A stretch of 64,000 bases of DNA from Pseudobacteroides cellulosolvens ATCC 35603 = DSM 2933 (lineage in GTDB: Bacteria > Bacillota > Clostridia > Acetivibrionales > DSM-2933), in NCBI RefSeq assembly GCF_001262605.1, contig NZ_LGTC01000001.1, positions 1,908,501-1,972,500 on the forward strand, read 5' to 3'. This document shows, piece by piece, positions 1 through 8,032 of the stretch; positions within the stretch are counted from its first letter, which is position 1, and the number at the start of each line of letters is the position of its first letter. A program made the position numbers and the translations under genes. The notes below the pieces were generated by a model, which was not told where the DNA came from, did not search any database, and saw only the letters and a list, made by a program, of their open reading frames with translations.

Positions 1-1
1 G

Positions 2-415
2 GAATTCTTTGTACCTGAAAGAATTACTGTTTATCTGGAAAATAACAGTAGATTAGATCCTATATTTCATAGCTGCAGCGAAATAGAATATGTTTTTTCA
101 AAGATACCAGCATTAGAGTTTTTAATTGATATAGCACATATAGATAGTTATGATCATTTAAGACATATGGTTAAAATCAAAATGCCAAAAGTATTGCATA
201 TTTCTGACAGGCAATTAGAAAAGGTTCATGAGCATTTACCTCTGGGAGATGGCAATATCGATTTTAAATATATTTTTGATGATATTCTTAAAGATTTTGA
301 AGGAAAAGCGATATTTGAGATACCTGAAAGTGATAAAATAATATTAAAATCAAAACGAATATTCAAATCAATATTAAACAGAAGGATGCAAGAACCATGT
401 GGGAGTGGCTTTTGA
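2..415 (+). CDS. Sugar phosphate isomerase/epimerase-like TIM-barrel protein, 5' end outside window
   Basis: The frame is open from base 2 without a stop, so this is the C-terminal 137 residues of a longer gene cut by the window edge; the internal ATG at 167 is not its start. The visible part has a conserved-looking segment (VLHISDRQ, then HLPLGDGNIDF, then FEGKAIFEI), which matches the last strands of xylose isomerase-like/AP endonuclease family 2 TIM barrels. There, a His-Ser-Asp and a His-Leu-Pro-(Leu/Ile)-Gly-x-Gly motif supply metal ligands. Substrate cannot be told. The family call is by motif only and the N-terminal half is not visible. Confidence 0.55.
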   Translation, partial: EFFVPERITVYLENNSRLDPIFHSCSEIEYVFSKIPALEFLIDIAHIDSYDHLRHMVKIKMPKVLHISDRQLEKVHEHLPLGDGNIDFKYIFDDILKDFEGKAIFEIPESDKIILKSKRIFKSILNRRMQEPCGSGF

Positions 416-446
416 TATAGGAGTGCTAGTAAGAATGAAGACTTAA

Positions 447-686
447 ATACTATACCCGTCAGATTATTTTCATATTAATCGAGTTGACACTGACTATGAA
501 ATTGAATATAGAGTTGCATACAATATGCCTGAATTTGATATCATGTTATATAATTATGATGAGTTTATTTCAAGTGGAGTATTTAAAACATATCCTTACA
601 ATTTAGATAAAGGATTATGCATTTACCGTGGCTGGATGTTGAAGCCGGATAAATATAAGGAACTTTATGAAAAACTAATTAGCTGA
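447..686 (+). pseudogene. Remnant of an ATP-grasp domain protein (N-terminal part)
   Basis: This 79-codon open stretch has no ATG, GTG or TTG at its beginning. It encodes LYPSDYFHINRVDTDYE, an FDIMLYNYDEF segment and IYRGWMLKPDKYKELYEKL, then stops. That order resembles the N-terminal 80 or so residues of DUF4343-type ATP-grasp proteins (an N-x-x-R-V-D-x-D-(Y/F)-E start and a YRGWML motif). The start codon and the whole ATP-binding and C-terminal parts are missing. I read it as a decayed fragment. A shortened relative of the same broad family lies at 3274-3777 on the other strand. Confidence 0.55.
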
Positions 687-724
687 AGATATACGCATCT
701 GTATGCATAAGGAGCTCAGATACT

Positions 725-1246
725 ATGAAAATTTGTTTTGTGGATATTAACTCATTAGTCGTGAATGAGTTAAAAAAATTATTTGAAAATGAAAAGATTT
801 TTGAGTTTTATGAAGGGAATATTCTATCTATTGCAAGAGGAGCTATTGTTTCCCCTGCAAATAGTTATGGATATATGGACGGAGGAATCGATGAGGATTA
901 TACTGACTTCTTTGGTATTTCACTCCAGAACGCTGTTATGAATAGGCTAGATAGAATTGGTGGCTTTTTACCAGTAGGATCAGCATTTACAATAGAGACT
1001 GATAATCAGAGAATTAAGTATTTAATATTTGCTCCTACTATGGAATTACCAGGTGCTGTACCTGCCCATAATTGTTACTTTGCAATGAAAGCCATTTTAA
1101 GAGAAATAGATAAAAACAATGGTAGATATGAAGAAGTATATTGTCCTGGTCTTTGTACCTGTACAGGCAGAGTTGAGCCTAATATCGCAGCAGAAGAAAT
1201 GTATAAAGCATATAAAGACTGGCTAGATGAAAAAAGTATGTTGTAA
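725..1246 (+). CDS. Macro domain protein
   Basis: A 173-residue protein that is almost entirely one macro domain, the ADP-ribose-binding fold. The signature IVSPANSYGYMDGGID (about residues 42-57) is the ribose/phosphate-binding loop with its conserved Asn and Gly-Gly, followed by a central alpha/beta core and a C-terminal GRVEPNIAAEEM helix. The family binds or hydrolyses ADP-ribose derivatives (ADP-ribosyl proteins, ADP-ribose-1''-phosphate); which applies here is not visible. A good Shine-Dalgarno (AGGAG) sits upstream of the ATG. It follows an ATP-grasp remnant and precedes a Sel1 protein 33 bp downstream on the same strand. Fold is secure, function is not. Confidence 0.8.
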   Translation: MKICFVDINSLVVNELKKLFENEKIFEFYEGNILSIARGAIVSPANSYGYMDGGIDEDYTDFFGISLQNAVMNRLDRIGGFLPVGSAFTIETDNQRIKYLIFAPTMELPGAVPAHNCYFAMKAILREIDKNNGRYEEVYCPGLCTCTGRVEPNIAAEEMYKAYKDWLDEKSML

Positions 1247-1279
1247 CCATAACTGCTTTTCTGTGATTGGAGGAAAATT

Positions 1280-2191
1280 ATGAGTCACAAACAAGATACA
1301 GAATATACACGTGGATATCAAATTTTTGAAAAACTTGTGAGGGGCGATGCTGTCATTGGTCTTTTTACTGACTTAAACGAGACCATACAAATCATGATGG
1401 ATTGCTTGTGGTGTGCAGCATCCCGCAATAATCCTTTATCTTATCAAGTTATTGGTGATTGCTATTTGGCAGTATTGAAACCAATTGGTGCATTTGATGG
1501 TGTATCACCAGAAGATTCAATACATCGTCCTTGGTCTGAGGAAGCAAAGAATGTAATGGATGACGATAAAGCACTCCAATCAGCACTGCGTGCATATTTT
1601 GAAGGAGCACGCCTTGGAGACCGGGGTGCACTATTACAATTCTCACAGATGTCACGTTATTCCAATAAGAAAAATCAACATCTTGGACTAGATCTTTTTA
1701 ATAAACTCGAATCACTATCAGCTATGGAAATTTATCAATGTGGTTTGGTACAGTACTGGCTTGGGGAGTTTGGCTTAAGTGCTCAGAGCCATCTTCGTGC
1801 TGCCAATATGGGAAATACAGATGCACAATTCGAGTTGTATATCTACTTTTCACGGGGAATAGGTGTAGAAATAAACCCAGAAATGTCACAGCATTGGTTG
1901 CAACGTGCTGCCGAAGCAAATCACCCAAGAGCACTATATAATATAGGTGCTGCGTATGCTTCCGGTTCGAATGTGAAACAGGATTTTAAAAAAGCAGCCT
2001 ATTATTACGCACGTGCAGCTCAACTTGGTAACGGTCAAGCTGCTGCCATGCTTGCAGTGATGATCCTGATGGGTCAACTGGAAGGCTCAAAGGAAAAAGC
2101 TATTAACTGGCTTGATCTTGCTGATGAGTTTAACTATCCAACATGGGAGTTACTTGATACTGTGGGAATTAACGATCCCAGAGAAGCATGA
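1280..2191 (+). CDS. Sel1-like repeat protein
   Basis: A 303-residue soluble protein with no signal peptide. From about residue 160 to 290 it carries at least three 36-residue Sel1-type helical repeats, seen as the recurring A-x-x-G-(N/H)-x-x-A-x-(F/Y/M)-x-(L/I) pattern (AANMGNTDAQFEL, AAEANHPRALYNIG, AAQLGNGQAAAML). Sel1 repeats are TPR-like superhelices that mediate protein-protein contacts. The N-terminal half is helical and probably holds degenerate repeats. GGAGG lies 7 bp before the ATG. It follows the macro-domain gene by 33 bp and may be co-transcribed with it. A specific role cannot be assigned. Confidence 0.7.
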   Translation: MSHKQDTEYTRGYQIFEKLVRGDAVIGLFTDLNETIQIMMDCLWCAASRNNPLSYQVIGDCYLAVLKPIGAFDGVSPEDSIHRPWSEEAKNVMDDDKALQSALRAYFEGARLGDRGALLQFSQMSRYSNKKNQHLGLDLFNKLESLSAMEIYQCGLVQYWLGEFGLSAQSHLRAANMGNTDAQFELYIYFSRGIGVEINPEMSQHWLQRAAEANHPRALYNIGAAYASGSNVKQDFKKAAYYYARAAQLGNGQAAAMLAVMILMGQLEGSKEKAINWLDLADEFNYPTWELLDTVGINDPREA

Positions 2192-2345
2192 GCAAGTATA
2201 TTGGCTAAGATTAGTTTATAATATCTCTACCTGCTAAACAATTTATAAATTCACCAACATCCCTTAAGTTCACTATAGTGTTTGACATATTTCAACCCCA
2301 ATATCTGTAGAATCTTCTCACATTTAATATAATCCATTCCTTCAA

Positions 2346-2714
2346 TCATTCACCCTTGTCACATTTATATTTTTCACCGTAATACTCTTCAACAACTCGA
2401 ATTTCACCAATAATATGACTGTTAAAATCATCAAGCTCCTCAGCCGGAACCCATAATTCTTTATGGGTTGATGTGCCTACTGTTTTGATTTCAAACCTAG
2501 ATACATATTCATCGTCAATATCAAATTCTGTAACAAAGCCCGCATATCCTGGTGCACTTTTAGTATTCCAATCCAATGCAATTTGGCGTGCATATTCAAT
2601 ATTCATAACTGGATAAAAAATCGGTTGTTCTGGAAGCCTTGGTGGAAACTTGGTCATTCCAGACTCTTTTATAAGTTTTAGTTCTCTTATTCCTACTGGC
2701 CTAAATAGCTTCAT
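2346..2714 (-). CDS. Small conserved protein starting MKLFRPVG (ADP-ribosylation/crystallin J1-annotated family)
   Basis: A 122-residue protein beginning MKLFRPVG with a FPPRLPEQPIFYPV segment, a DWN motif and a C-terminal ELWVPAEEL segment. I recall relatives of this length that databases label 'ADP-ribosylation/crystallin J1' or hypothetical; that label is not evidence for the activity. The ATG at 2714 is preferred over an in-frame GTG at 2729 because a GAGG site overlaps that GTG and because a second, broken copy at 7081-7177 also starts at the equivalent Met. Function unknown. Confidence 0.55.
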   Translation of the reverse strand: MKLFRPVGIRELKLIKESGMTKFPPRLPEQPIFYPVMNIEYARQIALDWNTKSAPGYAGFVTEFDIDDEYVSRFEIKTVGTSTHKELWVPAEELDDFNSHIIGEIRVVEEYYGEKYKCDKGE

Positions 2715-2794
2715 ATCCTTCAACCTCACAATTTACTAAAAGATTTATATTCATTCTTATAGATACCCGAACCATAAAGTTGCATTTCAGCTCG

Positions 2795-3241
2795 TTATCG
2801 CTCATTATCTAAATTATCAAGCTTAATACTTTTTAATATCTTATCTGCAGCTTTCCTATATTTTTCTACTCTTTTATAATCTTCTCCACAAGGATTTGAA
2901 ATACGTGATAAATCCATGTTATCCATCAAATCAGCCAGTTTAACTTGGCAAGCAATCTTGTTTTTAATAACTCTATCAATAAAATCATCATAGTCTTCAT
3001 TATCTCGTTTTGTCAATGCATCTAATGCATCCAAAACCATTTGTGAAAAACCCTCTTCCCTTAAATATTCTATTGAAATATTGGAATCCTCAATCACATC
3101 ATGCAGAACAGCGCAAATCATTTCAGCTTCATTCTTTCTGTTAAACATTACACGAAGAGGATGCAGTATATATGGTTGCCCAGCTTTATCCTTTTGCCCC
3201 TCGTGTGCTGTAGCTGCTATTCGAATAGCTTTATCAAGCAT
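2795..3241 (-). CDS. HD-domain hydrolase, MESH1/SpoT hydrolase-like
   Basis: A 148-residue single-domain HD protein. AHEGQKDKAGQPYILHPLRV (residues 12-31) matches the first metal His of the RelA/SpoT hydrolase fold, VLHDVIED (about 45-52) gives the HD pair, and KLADLMDNMD (about 101-110) supplies the distal Asp and Asn. This is the layout of small (p)ppGpp or NADPH hydrolases of the MESH1 type, with no synthetase or regulatory domain. It would act in the cytoplasm. GGGGAAG lies upstream of the ATG. It sits between two small genes on the same strand. The substrate could be another nucleotide. Confidence 0.75.
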   Translation of the reverse strand: MLDKAIRIAATAHEGQKDKAGQPYILHPLRVMFNRKNEAEMICAVLHDVIEDSNISIEYLREEGFSQMVLDALDALTKRDNEDYDDFIDRVIKNKIACQVKLADLMDNMDLSRISNPCGEDYKRVEKYRKAADKILKSIKLDNLDNER

Positions 3242-3273
3242 CTAATCACTTCCCCTTTTAAATTTTTATACTT

Positions 3274-3777
3274 CTATAATCTCGTTGCTTCAGCTATACA
3301 CATGGCAGCTGCTAAAGGATCACAGCCATTCAAACCTGCACCCCATGCGGCATTTGCCTCAATAACTGCCCAACCTTGTTCAACAATATACGAACTGTAT
3401 TTTCTTGCAGTAAAGATTTTTGGAACCAGCGGCTTTATAAAGCCTGGATAGCCAAGCTGCTCCGCTTCAGCTATAGTGCTTATATTAACATTCCTTTTTA
3501 ACCACTCCTCTGACAAATATACCAATAGATCATCAGGTGGTGAAATAAGCTTCAAGTCAAGCTTTTGTGCAAGTACCATACAGAATATATGGTTCCCATA
3601 TAACCGGATTTTTTCCCTGTCTAACTCCGGAGGTTCCCAGAAACGGCCAATCTTTTTTACCTTACCGCCCTGCTGCTCCCACATTTTAGCAACCTCATCC
3701 CTTTCAATATCAGATTTATCAGGAATCACAAGGAGCATGTCTGTAAAATCAGGCATAAAGCTATTAGATTCAAACAT
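3274..3777 (-). CDS. ATP-grasp domain protein lacking its central part
   Basis: A 167-residue frame. The first 125 residues follow ATP-grasp proteins of the DUF4343 type: MLLVIPDKSD, GRFWEPPELD, LYGNHIFCMVLAQKL, then a segment ending PGFIKPLVPKIFTARKY. The last 40 residues (GWAVIEANAAWGAGLNGCDP) match the C-terminal motif that carries the metal-binding Glu and Asn. From memory of the family, the 70-80 residues that normally separate KIFTARKY from this motif are absent, leaving the frame intact. It is therefore either an in-frame deletion product, probably inactive, or an unusually short variant. It lies 24 bp downstream of a metallophosphoesterase gene. Confidence 0.55.
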   Translation of the reverse strand: MFESNSFMPDFTDMLLVIPDKSDIERDEVAKMWEQQGGKVKKIGRFWEPPELDREKIRLYGNHIFCMVLAQKLDLKLISPPDDLLVYLSEEWLKRNVNISTIAEAEQLGYPGFIKPLVPKIFTARKYSSYIVEQGWAVIEANAAWGAGLNGCDPLAAAMCIAEATRL

Positions 3778-3801
3778 ATATACGTAGACCCCCTTTAATA
3801 A

Positions 3802-4692
3802 TTACACTTCAAACTCACCGATAACTTCTCTTGCAATTTTTTCATAGTCTGTTTGTGATTCACCTAAATATCCTACCGGAGATCTGTACAATTTTATATT
3901 ACCCATATCTAGAAACAACTTTTTATGCCTGTGTCCAAAAATGATACTTACTTCTCTGTTTTTTGAAACACTTTTAATGAATTCTCCTATTTTAGTACTT
4001 CCTTCATAAGCATCAAAAGGACTGGGCTCATCTTTAGGAATTATACACTCTTTAAATGGTGCCGTATGTAATACTACTAGTAATTTCCCGATATTATCAG
4101 GCATATTTTGAACTGAATTTTTAAGCTCATCAAATAACATTTCAAACACCATATTATTGGTTAAAGCTTTAAGCCTATCCTTCCAATATGACGAATTGGG
4201 TGATTTAAGCCAAACTGCATACTTTGTGTCGTTCCACGTTCCTTCTTCAAATGTGCCTTTAGCGTAATCATTAAAGCTATATAAGCTTTCCAGCCTGATA
4301 TCAGCCAGGGAGTAGTCATACCAGCCAATGTTTCCGATAATTGCAGTGCTACCAATAATGATGGGCTCAGTTATTGGATATGAAAATCCATTCTGCTGAC
4401 AGACTTGCGGAATTGCCTGCCTGTATTTATAAAAGCTATCCCTTCCCTTTCTTACGGAGTTATTGGATTCTACCCACACATCGTGGTTACCTGGAACCAT
4501 AACTTTAAGGCAACTTAATTCACTAAAGAGTTTTAAAGTGTTATCCAAGCTTTCAAGTGAATTAGAAATATCCCCTGCAATTACAAAAACATCAGGATTT
4601 ATATCCTCAATCCGTTTAACCAAAAATGGTATGAGTCGAGAATTATTTAAAGTAATATCAGCATGTATATCAGAAGTATAAGCTACTTTCAT
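3802..4692 (-). CDS. Calcineurin-like metallophosphoesterase, cytoplasmic
   Basis: A 296-residue protein with the full calcineurin-like metal site: SDIHAD (residues 7-12), VIAGDISN (37-44), VPGNHDVW (66-73), VLHTAPF (about 208-214) and FGHRHK (about 252-257). No signal peptide or membrane segment is seen, so it should be cytoplasmic. The family hydrolyses phosphomonoesters or phosphodiesters using a two-metal centre; the substrate cannot be predicted. The RBS is GGTGAG before the ATG. It is transcribed away from a second, unrelated secreted metallophosphoesterase at 4950, with which it shares a 257-bp divergent intergenic region. Confidence 0.8.
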   Translation of the reverse strand: MKVAYTSDIHADITLNNSRLIPFLVKRIEDINPDVFVIAGDISNSLESLDNTLKLFSELSCLKVMVPGNHDVWVESNNSVRKGRDSFYKYRQAIPQVCQQNGFSYPITEPIIIGSTAIIGNIGWYDYSLADIRLESLYSFNDYAKGTFEEGTWNDTKYAVWLKSPNSSYWKDRLKALTNNMVFEMLFDELKNSVQNMPDNIGKLLVVLHTAPFKECIIPKDEPSPFDAYEGSTKIGEFIKSVSKNREVSIIFGHRHKKLFLDMGNIKLYRSPVGYLGESQTDYEKIAREVIGEFEV

Positions 4693-4854
4693 ATCATCTC
4701 ACCTGTAAATTCTAATAATGATTCCTTTTTCTATATCAAATGTACAAATATTAACTATCTCAATTATCACATCAAATTTCAATATATCTATTTTATCATG
4801 GTTTACATATAATTTACTAATATAAGCTAAAAAACTATACTATACCAAAAAATG

Positions 4855-4863
4855 TGATATACT
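4855..4863 (+). promoter_or_regulatory. Candidate extended -10 promoter for the secreted phosphatase gene
   Basis: TGATATACT is a TGn-TATACT extended -10 element about 87 bp before the ATG at 4950. No good -35 is visible, which extended -10 promoters do not strictly need. The leader that follows includes a small inverted repeat (AATTTC/GAAATT). Prediction from sequence only. Confidence 0.35.
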
Positions 4864-4949
4864 GAATGTGTAATTTCCAGATTAGAAATTGCACATGATA
4901 TGTTTAAAAATCAACAGGCGGAGATTAATTTTTTAGGGGGACGGACATC

Positions 4950-6866
4950 ATGAAATCAGTTTTCAGAAAATTAATATCAATTCTATTAATTCTTACTCTT
5001 GTTATGGGACATGTTTTGGTTTCCAACTCTATTGACTATACAACCTGTATACCAGAACAAATAACAATCAGTGCAACACATGATCCGTCAAAAGTTTTAA
5101 ATTTTACCTGGACGGTAAAAGACATGAATCTTGTAGAAGGAAATGTTCTTCAGGTCATGGAGAAGACACTATCTACAAAATTTGATCCATTAAAGGCGTT
5201 GAAATTCTCTGCTATAGCAAGAAAAGGCTTTAATATGCCGGGAAAACTTGTGATAAAAGCTTCTGCAAACATCCTTAAGCCTGATACCGAATATCTATAC
5301 CGTGTTGGCAATGAGATTGCAAACATTTGGTCTGAAGGCAGCTTTAAGACTACAATTGACAGTTCAAAAGACACTGATATAAATTTCGTTTATATTGCAG
5401 ATCCTCAAGTTTATGGAAACGACTCAAAGGCAGCATCTGCAACATTTGAAAAAATATATAACAAGTATCCCAATTCAAATTTTACATATATAGCAGGTGA
5501 TTTTACAGATGGTGATAATAATGAAAGCGAGTGGGAAGCTTTATTTAATGGTGGTGGGCTTTATCCAAATGGAGGGCAAAAGCTTTTCGCAAACAAAATA
5601 ACTGTGGGAACTCAAGGTAATCATGATTGGGTTGGTCTGGCAGACCATTTTTCATTCCCTTCCTCTTATGGACTTGATACGGTTTATTCATTTGATGCAG
5701 GGCCTGTTCACTTTATTGTTTTAAACAGCAATTACTGTTATCAGGCTATGAGTGAATTTCAAAAAGAGATAGCTTGGCTTGAAAATGATGTTAAGGAATC
5801 TCAGAAGCCTTGGAAAATTGTTTTGATGCATAAACCAATATACTCAGGGAGTTATCACGTCTATGAAAACGATACAAGATTCTTACGGCTATATTTGGCC
5901 CCCGCGTTGGCTAGATTGGGAATAGATGCTGTTCTTGGCGGTCATGATCATGTTTATACCAGAGGATTTGTAGATTTGAAAGGAAACAATGTCAAGCCTT
6001 TAATGCTAACTGATGAAACTGCTGTACAACCGAAGAGTACAAACGAGCTGGGCATTGAGTATAAACCTGTATTATTTATGGGCAATTGTACTAGCGGAGG
6101 ACTAAAGTGGTATCCTCCCTGCGAATATACTGTATATCCCGATGATCCCCTTGCAGAAAATTACACTTTTCTTGAAAAGAATTCAATGGGAATTACTGAT
6201 AAACATGAGTATCAAACCTATACCCATGTAAATGTTTCAAAAAACAAACTGAGTTTTACTACTGAAATGTTCCATTATGACCTTGTGAAAGATGAAATAA
6301 CAACAGAACCTTTTGTTTACGATAAGTATTCAATTATGAAAGAAAATACTTATTCTCCCACAACTACACCTGCTAAAACCTGTAAAATATCAGGCTATGT
6401 GAATGTTGAATTTAGCAATTCGGCAGAATCAGCAGGAGAAGTCAAATCAGGGTTTAATATTGGACTTGTTGGAAAAAATTTAAATGCAAAAACAGATGCC
6501 AATGGATATTTTGAGATAGCGAACATTCCTGTTGACAATGAGGCAACCACAATAATCGTTAGTAAGCCTGGATATCTCAAAAAAACAATAAGCAATGTTA
6601 CTATCAATGAAGACAAAGAGTTGTTTTCCAAAACCAATCCTCTTTTTATCATAGCCGGGGATATTGACCAAAATGATTCAATAAACATGGCTGATATAGC
6701 AGAGATTGCAAAAGCTTATAATTCAGTAAAAGATAGCAGTTTATACAGAATTGATGCCGATTTTAATGCTGATGGGGTAATAAATATAAAAGATATAATG
6801 ATTGCTGCAAAAAGATTCAATAAAGTATCTGAGGATTTTAATGAGCTTAACAGTGCTCTATTTTAA
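4950..6866 (+). CDS. Secreted purple-acid-phosphatase-like metallophosphoesterase with type I dockerin
   Basis: A 638-residue exported protein. Residues 1-28 form a signal peptide (a Lys/Arg start, then a Leu/Ile-rich core). Residues 35-130 look like the fibronectin-type N-terminal domain of purple acid phosphatases. Residues 143-460 hold the catalytic domain with IADPQVYG, IAGDFTDG, TQGNHDWV, VLMHKPIY and GGHDHVYTRG as metal ligands. Residues 472-560 resemble a carboxypeptidase-regulatory-like beta-sandwich. The C-terminal 70 residues are a type I dockerin with two Ca-binding loops (GDIDQNDSINMADI and ADFNADGVINIKDI). It is probably docked to a cellulosome or surface scaffold and releases phosphate from extracellular esters. 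The domain plan is clear; the substrate is not. Confidence 0.85.
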   Translation: MKSVFRKLISILLILTLVMGHVLVSNSIDYTTCIPEQITISATHDPSKVLNFTWTVKDMNLVEGNVLQVMEKTLSTKFDPLKALKFSAIARKGFNMPGKLVIKASANILKPDTEYLYRVGNEIANIWSEGSFKTTIDSSKDTDINFVYIADPQVYGNDSKAASATFEKIYNKYPNSNFTYIAGDFTDGDNNESEWEALFNGGGLYPNGGQKLFANKITVGTQGNHDWVGLADHFSFPSSYGLDTVYSFDAGPVHFIVLNSNYCYQAMSEFQKEIAWLENDVKESQKPWKIVLMHKPIYSGSYHVYENDTRFLRLYLAPALARLGIDAVLGGHDHVYTRGFVDLKGNNVKPLMLTDETAVQPKSTNELGIEYKPVLFMGNCTSGGLKWYPPCEYTVYPDDPLAENYTFLEKNSMGITDKHEYQTYTHVNVSKNKLSFTTEMFHYDLVKDEITTEPFVYDKYSIMKENTYSPTTTPAKTCKISGYVNVEFSNSAESAGEVKSGFNIGLVGKNLNAKTDANGYFEIANIPVDNEATTIIVSKPGYLKKTISNVTINEDKELFSKTNPLFIIAGDIDQNDSINMADIAEIAKAYNSVKDSSLYRIDADFNADGVINIKDIMIAAKRFNKVSEDFNELNSALF

Positions 6867-7080
6867 AAAAATCAAACCCAAATCCTTCATTGCTTGGTGC
6901 CATAATTCTAACGTCTTTAATATTTTATAATTAATTCCAGTACTTCCTTCTCAACATTTAAAACATTATACGTCCCAGAATTAATTATTCTGCTATTATT
7001 ATACTATAATTCTTAATATATAACAATGTACTTAAATATTTACTTGATAAGGCATACACCATAATTTCTTAGACATTAGA

Positions 7081-7177
7081 AAATCGACTGTTCTGGAAGT
7101 CTTGGCGGAAACTTAGTTATTCCACACCCTTTTATTAGTTTAAAATGTCTTATTCCTACAGGTCTAAAAAACTTCAT
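7081..7177 (-). pseudogene. Broken duplicate of the 5' end of the gene at 2346-2714
   Basis: On the minus strand this 97-bp segment would read MKFFRPVGIRHFKLIKG, then ITKFPPRLPEQSIF, and then homology ends. It is clearly the same sequence as the first 32 codons of the gene at 2346-2714, at well over 80% nucleotide identity. The rest of that gene is missing. The surrounding gap (6867-7188) otherwise holds only AT-rich DNA in which I see no gene. Confidence 0.7.
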
Positions 7178-7188
7178 GTTTATTAGCC

Positions 7189-7401
7189 TCACGCTTCATC
7201 ACTCTTGTATTCAATAATATCTCCTGGCTGACAGTCCAAGGCTTTACATATTGCCTCTAGAGTTGAAAACCTAATAGCCTTTGCCTTCCCATTTTTGAGT
7301 ATAGAAAGATTCGCCATAGTTATTCCAACCTTTTCTGTAAGCTCTGTTACACTCATTTTCCTTTTAGCCAGCATTACATCAATATTAATTATAATCGCCA
7401 T
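7189..7401 (-). CDS. XRE/Cro-family small regulator (YozG-like)
   Basis: A 70-residue protein that is essentially one helix-turn-helix domain: MSVTELTEKVGITMANLSILKNGK followed by FSTLEAICKALDCQPGDII, the standard layout of the short YozG/YdaS-type XRE family. The ATG at 7401 is chosen because GAGGTGAGG sits just upstream; a GTG at 7410 lies inside that site. The gene begins about 10 bp after the end of a DUF2975 membrane-protein gene, a pairing common in Firmicutes, and the two are probably one operon. It may repress its own promoter or act with the membrane partner, but no target can be named. Confidence 0.8.
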   Translation of the reverse strand: MAIIINIDVMLAKRKMSVTELTEKVGITMANLSILKNGKAKAIRFSTLEAICKALDCQPGDIIEYKSDEA

Positions 7402-7411
7402 ATTCCTCACC

Positions 7412-7864
7412 TCATATCGTTAAATCATTTTCTGATTTTATGTCTATGGCTTCTTTTAAAAGCTTTTGAAGTACAGCAGCAAAGACTGCAATGACAGATG
7501 AAGCAAAAATAATGAGTAATGGAATGGCTACAAGACCAGGAGCGTCATCTGCATCAGCTATAGGAAATACGAGTGGTGCGATTACAGAATATAAAATACT
7601 TATTATGATTGCACAGTATTTTATATTCTTTAAAGCATTTACGGATAATTCCGAAAAAGCTTTACTCTTGTCTATATAACCCAAAAGTTTAAAAGCCTGG
7701 TAAAGAGCAAAGAAAAATGTAATTGCTGATGCATACACTCCTGTTAAAATAGGATAGTGCAGATAATCTGCACCCGAAGGCAGCCAGAATATGCATAGGC
7801 CAAGAACAGGCATTCCAATAAGAATAACAGCTAGTTTCAAAAAGAGTGTTGTTCCATGTTTCAT
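7412..7864 (-). CDS. DUF2975 integral membrane protein
   Basis: A 150-residue protein with four predicted membrane helices at about 8-28, 42-62, 90-110 and 120-140, and a charged C-terminal tail (KLLKEAIDIKSEND). This is the layout of DUF2975 proteins, typically encoded with a downstream XRE regulator as here. The ATG at 7864 has GAGGTG about 6 bp upstream and is preferred over a GTG at 7873. Function of the family is unknown; the pairing suggests a membrane-signal/regulator module. Confidence 0.75.
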   Translation of the reverse strand: MKHGTTLFLKLAVILIGMPVLGLCIFWLPSGADYLHYPILTGVYASAITFFFALYQAFKLLGYIDKSKAFSELSVNALKNIKYCAIIISILYSVIAPLVFPIADADDAPGLVAIPLLIIFASSVIAVFAAVLQKLLKEAIDIKSENDLTI

Positions 7865-7894
7865 AAAAAGCACCTCGCTTTTTTTATTTATTTC

Positions 7895-7923
7895 ATTTTA
7901 GCACATAATTTATCGTTTTGCAA
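7895..7923 (-). promoter_or_regulatory. Candidate sigma-A promoter for the DUF2975/XRE operon
   Basis: On the minus strand TTGCAA, a 17-bp spacer and TAAAAT lie 30-60 bp upstream of the ATG at 7864. Spacing and both hexamers are near the vegetative consensus. Confidence 0.45.
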
Positions 7924-8032
7924 TAAATTATTATCGTATACAATTATACTTTTATTGTTATATTCACTTTCTATAATGAACTAATCCGCAACTTATTGGA
8001 GGGCCTTTTAATACATTTATATCATTGTTCCA

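Noticed and set aside
2192..2345. Possible short minus-strand frame of 25 codons starting MSNTIVNL
   Set aside because: Too short, no convincing RBS and no recognisable similarity; may be another decayed gene end but this cannot be supported.
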